A DNA stretch of 35,349 nt from JANOXC01 sp031418215 (GCA_031418215.1 JANOXC010000082.1:1-35349), one strand, 5' to 3'. Shown: positions 8,928-16,577, numbered from the stretch's first letter. Made by a program: numbers and translations. Notes: a model not told the origin generated them from the letters alone.

Positions 8928-8993
8928 CAAAAGTGGTTATCAATTATTCAATAACCATTACACAATCCGTATTATAAGTTACATTATTCCTTT
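8928..8993 (-). promoter_or_regulatory. Stress-box promoter of the 8446-8793 gene
   Basis: The shared bipartite box covers 8957-8993: plus-strand reading has TTACACAA at 8958-8965 and TTACATTA at 8979-8986, 21 bp apart. The -7 element on the minus strand is CACTTTTG, first base 8935, 22 bp from the box edge. Confidence 0.7.
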
Positions 8994-9001
8994 ATTACTT
9001 C

Positions 9002-9029
9002 AAAAAAAAAAGACGGGATCTCTCCCGCC
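9002..9029 (-). terminator. Rho-independent terminator after the 9051-9515 gene
   Basis: On the minus strand GGCGGGA (9029-9023) pairs with TCCCGTC (9018-9012), one G.T pair, followed by a run of about ten Ts. It closes the CsbD-lipoprotein unit. Confidence 0.85.
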
Positions 9030-9050
9030 TTAACTTTATGGCTTCACTGT

Positions 9051-9515
9051 TTAATTCTTATTATCAACGGTCAAATCATTGATGGCTGTACCTAATTCAT
9101 CCATGTCATGATTAAACTCTCTTTTAAATGATGCCCAGTCGCTTTGCTCTTTTTCATAAGCATAAAGCTTTTCACGCATTTCCTTGTTTTTCTGCTCAAG
9201 GGTTTCAATCCTATTTGCATATAATTTATCAAACGTTTTTCCCGGTTTATTCATTTTAGCTTTTAACTCGGCAATGCGTTCATCATTTTTATTGATTTTT
9301 AATTCCGTTTCAGTTTTGAATTCCTTCCATTCTTCAGCGCTGGCGGCCTGCTTTGCCTCTAAATTATTCTCTTGTTGAGTTTCCTGAAGATCCTGATTTG
9401 CCTCGTTGACATTTTGTTTGGCAGCATCTTCTTTTTGTTCCGGTGAACGGCAGCTAGTCAATAAAAAAGCAGCCCCGAAGGCCATAATTGTAAAGTTGAT
9501 TGTTGATGTTTTCAT
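9051..9515 (-). CDS. Coiled-coil lipoprotein, sll1863-type stress response protein
   Basis: 154 residues with a lipoprotein signal peptide: LLTSC places the lipidated cysteine at residue 22. The mature part is a long charged helix (about 30-150) of Glu, Lys and Gln with EEWKEFKTETELKINKNDER and RIAELKAKMNKPG. These are features of the sll1863-type stress proteins of Bacteroidota and cyanobacteria. Expected location is the inner or outer membrane facing the periplasm. No protein-specific box is present upstream; a terminator-like hairpin at 9553-9589 separates it from csbD, so it probably depends on read-through from the CsbD stress promoter. Confidence 0.72.
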   Translation of the reverse strand: MKTSTINFTIMAFGAAFLLTSCRSPEQKEDAAKQNVNEANQDLQETQQENNLEAKQAASAEEWKEFKTETELKINKNDERIAELKAKMNKPGKTFDKLYANRIETLEQKNKEMREKLYAYEKEQSDWASFKREFNHDMDELGTAINDLTVDNKN

Positions 9516-9552
9516 TTTAACATTTTTTGATTAATAGTTTGAATAAGGAGTG

Positions 9553-9589
9553 AAAAAGTATCGCTTAATAGATTCTTGTTAAGCGATAC
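9553..9589 (-). terminator. Intra-operon hairpin between CsbD and the lipoprotein
   Basis: A perfect 11-bp stem: GTATCGCTTAA at 9558-9568 with TTAAGCGATAC at 9579-9589. On the minus strand it is followed by TTTTTC, so it can terminate or attenuate transcription leaving the CsbD gene. Its position between two stress genes suggests it lowers expression of the lipoprotein relative to CsbD. Confidence 0.65.
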
Positions 9590-9607
9590 CCATTAAATAT
9601 AAGGTGA

Positions 9608-9793
9608 TTAAAGTTCAGCCAGGATCTTTGTCATTTCATCTTTTGTTTTTCCTAATTTAATTTGAAGTTTACCCATCATCTCTTCTTTCTTCCCCTCAAC
9701 AAACATCAAGTCGTTATCAGTCAAGTTAGCAAATTTTTGCTTTAGTTTTCCTTTTTGTTCATTCCAAGTGCCTTTAATTTCTGTAGTATTCAT
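9608..9793 (-). CDS. CsbD family stress protein
   Basis: 61 residues: TEIKGTWNEQKGKLKQKFANL followed by EGKKEEMMGKLQIKLGKTKD. This is the CsbD layout (KGxWxxxKGKxKxxxxxLTDxD.xxxEGKxxxxxGxLQ). CsbD proteins are small, hydrophilic and strongly induced in general stress; their biochemical role is unknown. First gene of a unit with the coiled-coil lipoprotein, under a stress-box promoter at 9853-9917. Confidence 0.9.
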   Translation of the reverse strand: MNTTEIKGTWNEQKGKLKQKFANLTDNDLMFVEGKKEEMMGKLQIKLGKTKDEMTKILAEL

Positions 9794-9852
9794 TTTTTTG
9801 AATTTTAATATTCCTGCTACTGGCAGGACAGGTGTGAAATATTTTCACAAAG

Positions 9853-9917
9853 CAAAGGTCATCTATCACTTATAAATTACGTTACAATATTTTATAAAGA
9901 TGTTGTATGATTCACAC
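9853..9917 (-). promoter_or_regulatory. Stress-box promoter of csbD-like gene
   Basis: Box at 9881-9917: TTACAATA at 9882-9889 and TTGTATGA at 9903-9910, 21 bp apart, then TTCACAC. The -7 element is GACCTTTG on the minus strand, first base 9860, 21 bp from the box edge. Confidence 0.7.
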
Positions 9918-9959
9918 ATTTACTCATTAGCAAATTCACAGGTTCCAACATCACATTAT

Positions 9960-9990
9960 AAAAAAGGCTATCTCATAAATTGAGATAGCC
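9960..9990 (-). terminator. Rho-independent terminator after the ice-binding protein
   Basis: GGCTATCTCA (9966-9975) and TGAGATAGCC (9981-9990) form a perfect 10-bp stem with a 5-base loop, followed on the minus strand by six Ts, 26 bp after the stop codon. Confidence 0.9.
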
Positions 9991-10015
9991 TCTTAATGCA
10001 GAATTGAATTTAAAA

Positions 10016-10792
10016 CTACGGTTTCTTAACCGTATTCATTTGTAATGTTACTGCTGTCTGAGCCAATAACCTTCCGTTTATGGAGGCTCCGGTTTGCATG
10101 TTAATCCCGGTTTTTCCAAGTATAGTTCCGTTGAATTTGCTCGTTGTACCAAGTGTTACTGCACCGGCTACTTGCCAGAAAATATTTTTTGCACGTGCTC
10201 CGTTCTGTAAAATAACTTTCACACCCGAACCAACAGTCAGTGTACCTGCAACCTGGAATATCCACACGTCATTTGAGCCACCTGAAATCGTAATAGTTGT
10301 TGGGATATTTAGCCCAGTAGTCCATTTATACAAACCACGAGTCAATGTTCTTCCGCCAATATTTCCTGCACCCAAATTCAAAAAGTTAGGATTGGTACGG
10401 CCTGCAGCGTCAGTGTATGCTGTTTGCATATTTCCAACTGCTGTTGTCAGGCGGCTTGCATTTATCACCCTGCATGGCAATGGACCTGCAGCATTAACTG
10501 TGTATATGGTTCCAGTTACTTCAGGACAAGTTAACAGAATAGCAGCACCTGTTATTGGGCTGGAACCAACATCGCCTGTAACGGCAGATTGATAAACATT
10601 GGTAATGCCTGACTTCGACAATATTGCAAAACTACCGGCTATCCCCAGGTTTACCGGCGCTATGTGTCCCCACCGTGCTGCATCACTTGCTGTTGAGATC
10701 TCAGATACAATAGGGGTTTCATCCTTTTTACAACTTCCCATCAAAACACCCATTAGCATCAATGCCAAGGGTAATACTTTTAGCTTTTTCAT
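10016..10792 (-). CDS. Ice-binding family (DUF3494) surface lipoprotein
   Basis: 258 residues. The signal peptide ends in the lipobox MGSC with Cys21, followed by KKDET. C-KKDE fits the X-K-(D/E)2-X lipoprotein export signal described for Bacteroidota, so display on the outer surface is likely. Residues about 48-256 form the DUF3494 ice-binding beta-solenoid: LGIAGSFAILSKSGITNV, AVTGDVGSSPITG, GLYKWTTGLNIPTTITISGG, VWIFQVAGTLTVGSG, ARAKNIFWQVAGAVTLGT, FNGTILGKTGINMQTGAS. Family members bind ice and help cells survive freezing or attach to ice. It is a single-gene unit with its own terminator and a stress-box promoter. Ice binding by this protein is inferred from the family; some DUF3494 proteins may act as adhesins. 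Confidence 0.92.
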   Translation of the reverse strand: MKKLKVLPLALMLMGVLMGSCKKDETPIVSEISTASDAARWGHIAPVNLGIAGSFAILSKSGITNVYQSAVTGDVGSSPITGAAILLTCPEVTGTIYTVNAAGPLPCRVINASRLTTAVGNMQTAYTDAAGRTNPNFLNLGAGNIGGRTLTRGLYKWTTGLNIPTTITISGGSNDVWIFQVAGTLTVGSGVKVILQNGARAKNIFWQVAGAVTLGTTSKFNGTILGKTGINMQTGASINGRLLAQTAVTLQMNTVKKP

Positions 10793-10828
10793 TTTTTTAT
10801 TTTAAATTGTGACTGTATAATCTTCCTG

Positions 10829-10894
10829 CAAAGTTGAGCCTGAAATGATCATAAGGTATTACATAACTATACTTATGAGTTATGTAATTCACAC
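10829..10894 (-). promoter_or_regulatory. Stress-box promoter of the ice-binding protein gene
   Basis: Box at 10858-10894: TTACATAA at 10859-10866 and TTATGTAA at 10880-10887, then TTCACAC. In this copy the two halves also form an inverted repeat (ATTACATAACT / AGTTATGTAAT). The -7 element is CAACTTTG, first base 10836, 22 bp away. Confidence 0.75.
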
Positions 10895-10933
10895 ATGAAA
10901 AAGTTGATTAAAATAAATGGATTTAAAAACGGT

Positions 10934-11368
10934 TTACATCCTGTCCATATACCAGTTCAATTCCTTTTCCATTTTTTTGTACTTAAAAATAGTAGTGATG
11001 ATTTTTTGCAAACGGAGAAAAGCAGTTTCACTTTTTACTACGTAATCGAATGCCCTGTGATGCATGCAATTAATGGCAACATCAATCTTATCCTGTGACG
11101 ATAGCATTATTACAGGTATATCTGGGTTCATTGCCTTAATTTTATCCAATGTTTCAATTCCATCAATGGCTGTTTTTTCAATTCCATTCAAATGATAATC
11201 TAAAATAATAACATCAGGGGTGTTTGATAAATTTGCAATGCATTTTTCGCCCGTTGCAAAAGTTTCAATTATAAAATCCGCATGTTGCAGGAATTCTATC
11301 TCCAATGACTTTAAAAAAAGGATATCATCATCAACAAGGAATAACTTAATTTTACTTTCTGTTTTCAT
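10934..11368 (-). CDS. Single-domain response regulator (receiver only)
   Basis: 144 residues consisting of one receiver domain with no output domain. The acidic pocket is LVDDD (residues 11-15), the phosphoacceptor is Asp57 in VIILDYHL, the conserved Ser/Thr position is Ser90-91 and the lysine is Lys112 in VVKSE. It is the third gene of the AraC-hybrid kinase-receiver operon (72 bp after the kinase). With the Hpt domain at the end of that kinase, a His-Asp-His-Asp relay ending at this protein is plausible, perhaps as a phosphate sink or protein-binding switch. How the relay reaches the AraC protein is not visible. Confidence 0.9.
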   Translation of the reverse strand: MKTESKIKLFLVDDDILFLKSLEIEFLQHADFIIETFATGEKCIANLSNTPDVIILDYHLNGIEKTAIDGIETLDKIKAMNPDIPVIMLSSQDKIDVAINCMHHRAFDYVVKSETAFLRLQKIITTIFKYKKMEKELNWYMDRM

Positions 11369-11440
11369 TTTTCGATTAATTGTTGTGTGACAATCATTTT
11401 TTCAATTTAATATCATAATAGCAACATTGTGTCTAGTCGA

Positions 11441-14400
11441 TTATGATTTAAGCTTTTTCAGGATATCAAATTCTATAACTAATTCACTGCAGGCCTGTGT
11501 ACAAACCGTTTCCAATTGCAAAACCATATCATGAATTCCTTCAGTTTGCTTTTGTGTACTGGCATATTCCTGAACCTTTTTAGCCATGTTTTCAAAATCA
11601 ATGCTTATTCCCATGATGGCAAATGAGGGTATCATCTTATGTGCTGCAGCGTATAATCCATTCCAATCTTTTACCTTGAGGCTTTGTTTCATTGCAAGGA
11701 TTAATGGTGGCGTTTGTTCCAGGTATAAGGAAATCATCTCCATCATGAGCTTATTATCCGATTTGGTGCGGTGCGTTAGGTAATCAAGGTTAATGCATTT
11801 TAACGGCTTTATTATTTCTATTCCATCAACGCTTGTCTCTTTTAGCGCGATGACAGTAGGTTTTTTAACCAACCCCACTATTTTACTATATAATAACCGT
11901 TCATCAACCGGTTTGGCTATATAATCATTCATACCAACTGCTTTGCATTTTGCCAAATCAACCGTAGTAACATCGGCTGTTAATGCGATGATAGGAATCT
12001 TGGAATGCATTATATTCCGAATGTATTCTGTTGCCTCAAAGCCATTCATTTCGGGCATTTGCAAATCCATTAAAATTATATCATACGATTTTGCCGCTAA
12101 TTTCTCGATGGCAATTTTACCATTCGCTGCAACATCCCTTTCAAATCCAAAATCATCCAGAAGCGTTTTCATTAAAAGCTGATTAAGGGCCATGTCTTCC
12201 ACCACCAAAACCTTGATATTTTTTAAATCAGCATCAACTTCCACCAATTCCAATACAAAATCAGCAGGCTCTTCAGTTTTTATAAAATCCAACACAAAAC
12301 TAAAAGTGGATCCTTCATTAATTTTACTTAAAACTTTTACTTTCCCACCTTGTGGCTCCACCAATTGCTTTACAATAGCCAAACCCAAACCAGTGCCGCC
12401 ATATATTCTTGATGTGCCGCTGGAAGCCTGCTGGAAGTTTTCGAAGATTTTATCAATTTTATTTTCGGCAATACCAATACCGGTATCCTTCACTGCAAAT
12501 TCAACGGTAGCTGATTTATCGTTTTCCTTTAATAAACGTACACTAACAGTTATCTGACCTTGGGTAGTAAACTTAACTGCATTACTTATAAGGTTCAGGA
12601 TAATTTGGTGTAATCGAACAGGATCACCAATTAATACTTCCGGAATCCGACTATCATACTCCTTAATTAATTCCAAATTTTTTTCATTTATCTTTGGTTC
12701 AAACAAATGCAACATAGCTGATATGGACAGTGACAACTTAAATGGCGTTTGTTCAAAACTCATTTTGCCTGAATCTACTTTAGCCAGGTCCAGTATATCG
12801 TTAATGAGTACGATTAAAGCATCACCACTCATTTTAATTGCCGTTAAGTATTCTTTTTGCTTAGCTGTTAATTCCGTTTTTAACACCACCTTGGTGAATC
12901 CAATGATGGCATTCATGGGAGTTCGAATCTCATGACTCATATTAGATAGAAATTGTTGCTTGGCTTTAACGGCATCTTCTGCAATATGTGTTGCGCCTTC
13001 TGCTTTTACCTTTGCTTCTTCGGCAATTCCTGTTGCCAGTTCCGCCAGAACGATCGCTTCTGTTAGCTCCTTTTCAATTTTTTTTAATGCTGTAACATCT
13101 CTTGCAATAACCACGGCTCCCAATACTTTGCCTAATTCGTTTTTGTATACCGAACCACTTAATAAAACATCGGTAAGCACTCCATCCATGATGGTAAGTG
13201 GAAAATTTATCACTCGCCCTTTAATAAAAACTTCTTCATAAACTCCTACCGCTTCTTTGGTTTCGACAAAGTAATTCTTGAAATTTGACCCAATCAGCTT
13301 TTCACGTGATTTATCAGTAGCCATTACCATGGCTTCATTTACATCTGTTATCCTTCCTTTTACATCGATGGTAATCAAAGGATCTAAACTGGCCTCAATT
13401 AAACTGCGCGCATATTGCGATGCCATCTTTTGCGATGTAATGTCACGTGCCGCGGCGAAAACACCAAGCACTGCTCCATTATCATCCTTATAAACAGAAG
13501 CATTGTATAACACATCTGTTAGTTTGCCATTTTTATGTTTGATGGTTAAAGGATAATCGGCTGCAAATCCTTTTTCAAAAACCTGACGGTACCCATCCTG
13601 TGCCTTCTCCGGTTCTGTAAAATAATTGGAGAAGTCGGCTCCAATCAGCGATTCTCGTTTAACTCCTGTAACCATTATAGAAGCTTCATTTACGTCAGTA
13701 ATTTTACCATCGGCACTTATTGTGACTAATGGATCAAGGCTTGCTTCAATTAAACTACGGGCATACTGCGATGCCTGCTTTTGCGAGGTAATGTCACGTG
13801 CCGCAGCAAAAACACCAAGCACTGTTCCACTATCATCCTTATAAACAGAAGCATTGTATAACACATCTGTAAGTTTTCCATTTTTATGTTTGATGGTTAA
13901 AGGATAATCGGCTGCAAATCCCTTTTCAAAAACCTGACGGTACCCTTCCTGTGCCTTCTCAGGTTCTGTAAAATAATTGGAGAAGTCAGTTCCAATCAGC
14001 GACTCTCGTTTAATTCCGGTAACCAATATAGAAGCTTCATTTACGTCAGTAATTTTACCATCGGCACTTATAGTAACAAATGGATCAAGGCTTGCTTCAA
14101 TTAAGCTACGTGTATAATTGGAATCCAACCTTATTGTTTGATTAAGAGCTTCAAGTTCATTTCTTTCGATTTTTCTTTTCTCTTTCTCTTTAAATTGAAA
14201 CAAAAGTTCCTTGTTGGCAATGATCAGTTCTGAAGCCCTTTTCTCCTTTTCATCACTTTGAAAAATCAATTCTTTGTTGGCAATGATCAACTCGGCAGCC
14301 CGTTTTCCCTTCTCTTCATTTTGAAAGATCAGTTCCTTATTTGCGATGATTAATTCGGCAGCTCTTCTTTCCTTTTCATCATTCTGAAATGCCAGTTCCA

Positions 14401-14758
14401 TATTGGCAATGTACAATTCTGCTGCCCGTTTGCCTTTTTCCTCACTTTGGTAGATCAACTCTTTGTTTGCCACAATTAATTCTGCAGCACGTTTTTCTTT
14501 TTCCTTATTTTGAAAAACAAGCTCTTTATTGGCAACAATTAATTCAGCTGCGCGCTTTTCCTTTTCCTTATTTTGAAAAACAAGTTCCTTATTGGCAACA
14601 ATTAATTCAGCGGCGCGCTTTTCCTTTTCACCGTTTTGAAAAACAAGCTCCATGTTGGCAATGATCAGTTCTGCAGCACGTTTTTCCATTTCGTCATGCT
14701 GAAAAGCAAGTTTCTTCTCCTCGTCATTTAATTTATCTGATTTAATTTCTTTTGCCAT
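11441..14758 (-). CDS. Hybrid histidine kinase: repeat coiled coil, 3 PAS, HisKA-HATPase, REC, Hpt
   Basis: 1105 residues, soluble (no membrane segment). Order: eight 21-residue coiled-coil repeats (28-195, consensus AAELIxANKELxFQNxEKEKR) after a degenerate ninth; PAS1 (216-332) and PAS2 (333-449), about 92% identical; a diverged PAS3 (450-566). Next come the HisKA domain with phosphoacceptor His609 in SNMSHEIRTP and the ATPase with N-box (NLISNAVKF, 722-730), G1 DTGIGI (758-763) and G2 GGTGLGLAI (787-795). A receiver follows with Asp898 in LMDLQMPEMNG, then a C-terminal Hpt with His1040 in AAHKMIPSF. All catalytic residues are intact. It follows the AraC gene by 24 bp and precedes the receiver, so the three form one operon under the stress box at 15389-15454. 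It should sense an intracellular signal, since there is no periplasmic part. Confidence 0.93.
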   Translation of the reverse strand: MAKEIKSDKLNDEEKKLAFQHDEMEKRAAELIIANMELVFQNGEKEKRAAELIVANKELVFQNKEKEKRAAELIVANKELVFQNKEKEKRAAELIVANKELIYQSEEKGKRAAELYIANMELAFQNDEKERRAAELIIANKELIFQNEEKGKRAAELIIANKELIFQSDEKEKRASELIIANKELLFQFKEKEKRKIERNELEALNQTIRLDSNYTRSLIEASLDPFVTISADGKITDVNEASILVTGIKRESLIGTDFSNYFTEPEKAQEGYRQVFEKGFAADYPLTIKHKNGKLTDVLYNASVYKDDSGTVLGVFAAARDITSQKQASQYARSLIEASLDPLVTISADGKITDVNEASIMVTGVKRESLIGADFSNYFTEPEKAQDGYRQVFEKGFAADYPLTIKHKNGKLTDVLYNASVYKDDNGAVLGVFAAARDITSQKMASQYARSLIEASLDPLITIDVKGRITDVNEAMVMATDKSREKLIGSNFKNYFVETKEAVGVYEEVFIKGRVINFPLTIMDGVLTDVLLSGSVYKNELGKVLGAVVIARDVTALKKIEKELTEAIVLAELATGIAEEAKVKAEGATHIAEDAVKAKQQFLSNMSHEIRTPMNAIIGFTKVVLKTELTAKQKEYLTAIKMSGDALIVLINDILDLAKVDSGKMSFEQTPFKLSLSISAMLHLFEPKINEKNLELIKEYDSRIPEVLIGDPVRLHQIILNLISNAVKFTTQGQITVSVRLLKENDKSATVEFAVKDTGIGIAENKIDKIFENFQQASSGTSRIYGGTGLGLAIVKQLVEPQGGKVKVLSKINEGSTFSFVLDFIKTEEPADFVLELVEVDADLKNIKVLVVEDMALNQLLMKTLLDDFGFERDVAANGKIAIEKLAAKSYDIILMDLQMPEMNGFEATEYIRNIMHSKIPIIALTADVTTVDLAKCKAVGMNDYIAKPVDERLLYSKIVGLVKKPTVIALKETSVDGIEIIKPLKCINLDYLTHRTKSDNKLMMEMISLYLEQTPPLILAMKQSLKVKDWNGLYAAAHKMIPSFAIMGISIDFENMAKKVQEYASTQKQTEGIHDMVLQLETVCTQACSELVIEFDILKKLKS
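13412..14113 (-). repeat. Tandem duplication of a 351-bp PAS-encoding unit inside the hybrid kinase gene
   Basis: Positions 13763-14113 and 13412-13762 encode two 117-residue units that differ at roughly nine residues, with near-identical DNA over long stretches. The third unit is clearly diverged, so the duplication of the first two is recent or kept alike by gene conversion. Confidence 0.85.
14174..14677 (-). repeat. Eight tandem 63-bp repeats encoding 21-residue coiled-coil units
   Basis: Each unit encodes AAELIxANKELxFQNxEKEKR-like sequence, exactly three heptads long, so adding or losing a unit keeps the coiled-coil register. Units 2 and 3 are identical in protein sequence. The array precedes the first PAS domain. 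Confidence 0.9.
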
Positions 14759-14782
14759 TTATTAAAGTGCTTTCACAATTGT

Positions 14783-15364
14783 CTAAAATGATGAATTGAC
14801 GTTACCCACTTCCTCAATGGGTATTCTTCTTTTTTCCTTTAATTGTTTAAAATGTGAAGGTGAAAGGCCTGTTACTTTTTTAAATTGATTGGATAAATGC
14901 GCTACACTGCTATAATTCATTTTCCATGCGATTTCCGTAATATTCAACTCGCCATAAATGATCAGTTCTTTGATTCGCTCAATTTTATGGGAGATGATGA
15001 ACTGCTCAATGGTAGTGCCCTGGACTTCTGAAAATAAGTTGGAGAGATAGGTATAATCGTGATTCAACTTTTCACTTAAGTAGTCCGAGAAATTTACCTT
15101 GATGAATTCATCGGTATAATGTACCATTTCAATAATGGTCATCTTAATCCGTTCAATTAAAATAGAACGCTTGTCATCCATTAATTCAAGACCTGTTGAT
15201 AATAGGCCTGCCCTAAGAGAATCCCTGTCAACCGGGGAAATGTCTTCCATAATTTCCACTTCCCCAAGACTAACAAGAACAAAATGAAGCCCAAGTTTTT
15301 TCAACTCCTCTTTTACCGCAGTTTTGCAACGGGCACTCACCATATACTTGATATATAATTTCAA
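14783..15364 (-). CDS. AraC-family transcriptional regulator, candidate master of the stress box
   Basis: 193 residues. The N-terminal 80 residues (KYMVSARCKTAVKEELKKLG, then GEVEIMEDISPVDRD and LELMDDKRSILIERIK) form a small domain seen with AraC proteins in Bacteroidota; it has Cys13 but no second cysteine for a metal pair. The AraC DNA-binding domain is about residues 97-180, with two helix-turn-helix units: YTYLSNLFSEVQGTTIEQFI and NITEIAWKMNYSSVAHLSNQ, ending FKKVTGLSPSHFKQL. It heads the operon with the hybrid kinase and receiver. Its own promoter carries the stress box, so autoregulation is likely. It is the only DNA-binding protein in that operon, which makes it the best candidate to bind the box. 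Confidence 0.88.
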   Translation of the reverse strand: MKLYIKYMVSARCKTAVKEELKKLGLHFVLVSLGEVEIMEDISPVDRDSLRAGLLSTGLELMDDKRSILIERIKMTIIEMVHYTDEFIKVNFSDYLSEKLNHDYTYLSNLFSEVQGTTIEQFIISHKIERIKELIIYGELNITEIAWKMNYSSVAHLSNQFKKVTGLSPSHFKQLKEKRRIPIEEVGNVNSSF

Positions 15365-15388
15365 ATGCTATTTTTAGTCAGATTTTAA

Positions 15389-15454
15389 CAAAGGTGACGC
15401 TCTTTATTCATTAAACCCTTACAGAACAAAATATAAGAGTTACATAATTCACAT
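15389..15454 (-). promoter_or_regulatory. Stress-box promoter of the AraC-kinase-receiver operon
   Basis: Box at 15418-15454: TTACAGAA at 15419-15426 and TTACATAA at 15440-15447, 21 bp apart, then TTCACAT. The -7 element is CACCTTTG, first base 15396, 22 bp from the box edge. This is one of the cleanest copies. Confidence 0.78.
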
Positions 15455-15483
15455 CTTTACTGAAAGGATGGGGGTAACTGTTT

Positions 15484-15519
15484 AAAAAAAGCACCCGCTC
15501 CATAACGAAGCGGGTGCTT
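15484..15519 (-). terminator. Strong rho-independent terminator after the 15552-16235 gene
   Basis: AAGCACCCGCT (15489-15499) and AGCGGGTGCTT (15509-15519) form an 11-bp perfect stem followed on the minus strand by seven Ts. Confidence 0.93.
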
Positions 15520-15551
15520 AGAAAAGAAAAGGGGTGTTAATAGTATTTTAA

Positions 15552-16235
15552 TCAGGAAATTAGAAATGAAACCCCTATATAAGCTGAATATGACTTAACA
15601 TGGGTCCTGTCCAGAAGATAGTATGAGTCAGTCGTTTTGGTTTTGCTACGATCACTAATATCAAGCACTCCATAAACTCCTCTAAAACCAACCCCCAAGC
15701 GAAATGCGCCAGAAGGAATCAACCCAAAATCGACTCCGGCACCATAAGCAAATCCCAGATCACCTTTTTTTACCGATAATACTGCTGTTGAAGTAACAGT
15801 TCCATCACCGCCACTTGAACTTACATCACTGGCAATATTGATTCCAATTTGAGGCCCTGCAACGAGGTTAAAGTTAATCGGCTTGGATCTCCCTGTATTC
15901 AATGAAAATAACAGCGGGATGTTAACGTATTTTAAATGTAAGTTTCTCACCACATCTTTTTCTTTGTATTCCTGAGATATGGAATTGTAAATAACCTCAG
16001 CCTGCAAACCGATATGCTCGGTGAAATTGAATCCGATAACTCCTCCGAACCCGTAACCTAATGTTACTTCACTTTTAATGGTTCCGCCGCTGGAACTTTT
16101 GATGCTTAAGTCCGTAAATGTTGGATAAAACCGTGCACCTAATTCAAAGCTTTGTGCATTTGCCTTAATAGAACATGAGAATAACAAAGCTGAAACAGCA
16201 ATTCCTGTCAAGATTCTTTTTTTAGTATTTTTCAT
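15552..16235 (-). CDS. Outer-membrane beta-barrel protein (porin/OmpW-like family)
   Basis: 227 residues from the ATG at 16235. The frame extends to an ATG at 16265, but that codon lies inside the -7 promoter element (16263-16270), so the inner start is right. The signal peptide ends in IKANAQS. The mature protein alternates short amphipathic strands (FELGARFYPTFTDL, VTLGYGFGGVIGFNFTEHIG, FAYGAGVDFGLIPSGAFRLG) and ends YSAYIGVSFLIS, as in eight-stranded Bacteroidota barrels with the outer-membrane beta-barrel domain. Function is unknown; such proteins are often envelope-stress markers. It is a single-gene unit with a strong terminator and a stress-box promoter. Confidence 0.82.
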   Translation of the reverse strand: MKNTKKRILTGIAVSALLFSCSIKANAQSFELGARFYPTFTDLSIKSSSGGTIKSEVTLGYGFGGVIGFNFTEHIGLQAEVIYNSISQEYKEKDVVRNLHLKYVNIPLLFSLNTGRSKPINFNLVAGPQIGINIASDVSSSGGDGTVTSTAVLSVKKGDLGFAYGAGVDFGLIPSGAFRLGVGFRGVYGVLDISDRSKTKTTDSYYLLDRTHVKSYSAYIGVSFLIS

Positions 16236-16262
16236 TTTGATTTTTAGTTTATTAGTATGATG

Positions 16263-16328
16263 CAAAAGTGCGACACTTCAAAAAACATTCTGTTACAAAA
16301 CAAACTAAATAATTTGCATCATTCACAC
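16263..16328 (-). promoter_or_regulatory. Stress-box promoter of the beta-barrel gene
   Basis: Box at 16292-16328: TTACAAAA at 16293-16300 and TTGCATCA at 16314-16321, then TTCACAC. The -7 element is CACTTTTG, first base 16270, 22 bp from the box edge. It decides the start codon of the downstream gene. Confidence 0.72.
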
Positions 16329-16355
16329 ACCAACATAAAAATCAGTAGCAAAGAA

Positions 16356-16577
16356 TCAACTGCTTGCCTTTTTTCCACTAAACATTATTAAACCACCACC
16401 AATCAACAATGCAATCCCAATTACCGGAGACCATTGTACAGGATGATTTTTCTCCTGATCAATCTTAATGGGTCCAATATCCACTACCCTTTCTGTTGTT
16501 ACATAATTAAATCCTGTATAAGCCAACATCAATATTCCAATTGCAATTACAATTAAACCAGGAGTTCTAAGTTTCAT
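16356..16577 (-). CDS. DUF3185-like small membrane protein
   Basis: 73 residues with two membrane helices: LIVIAIGILMLAYTGFNY (about 8-25) and WSPVIGIALLIGGGLIMFSG (about 49-68), joined by a hydrophilic loop containing VVDIGPIKIDQEK. This is the layout of DUF3185 proteins. It has no stress box of its own and is reached by read-through of the hairpin at 16633-16655 from the 17217-start unit. Confidence 0.72.
   Translation of the reverse strand: MKLRTPGLIVIAIGILMLAYTGFNYVTTERVVDIGPIKIDQEKNHPVQWSPVIGIALLIGGGLIMFSGKKASS

Noticed and set aside
10080..10592. 170-codon open frame antisense to the ice-binding gene
   Set aside because: It mirrors the Gly/Thr/Val-rich DUF3494 gene and has no independent start signal or family.
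12400..12900. Several plus-strand open frames antisense to the hybrid kinase
   Set aside because: They are shadows of the kinase reading frame and carry no recognisable domains.
14174..14677. Regular 63-bp repeats resembling a CRISPR-like or satellite array
   Set aside because: They are in frame, with no spacers, and encode coiled-coil heptads inside the kinase gene.
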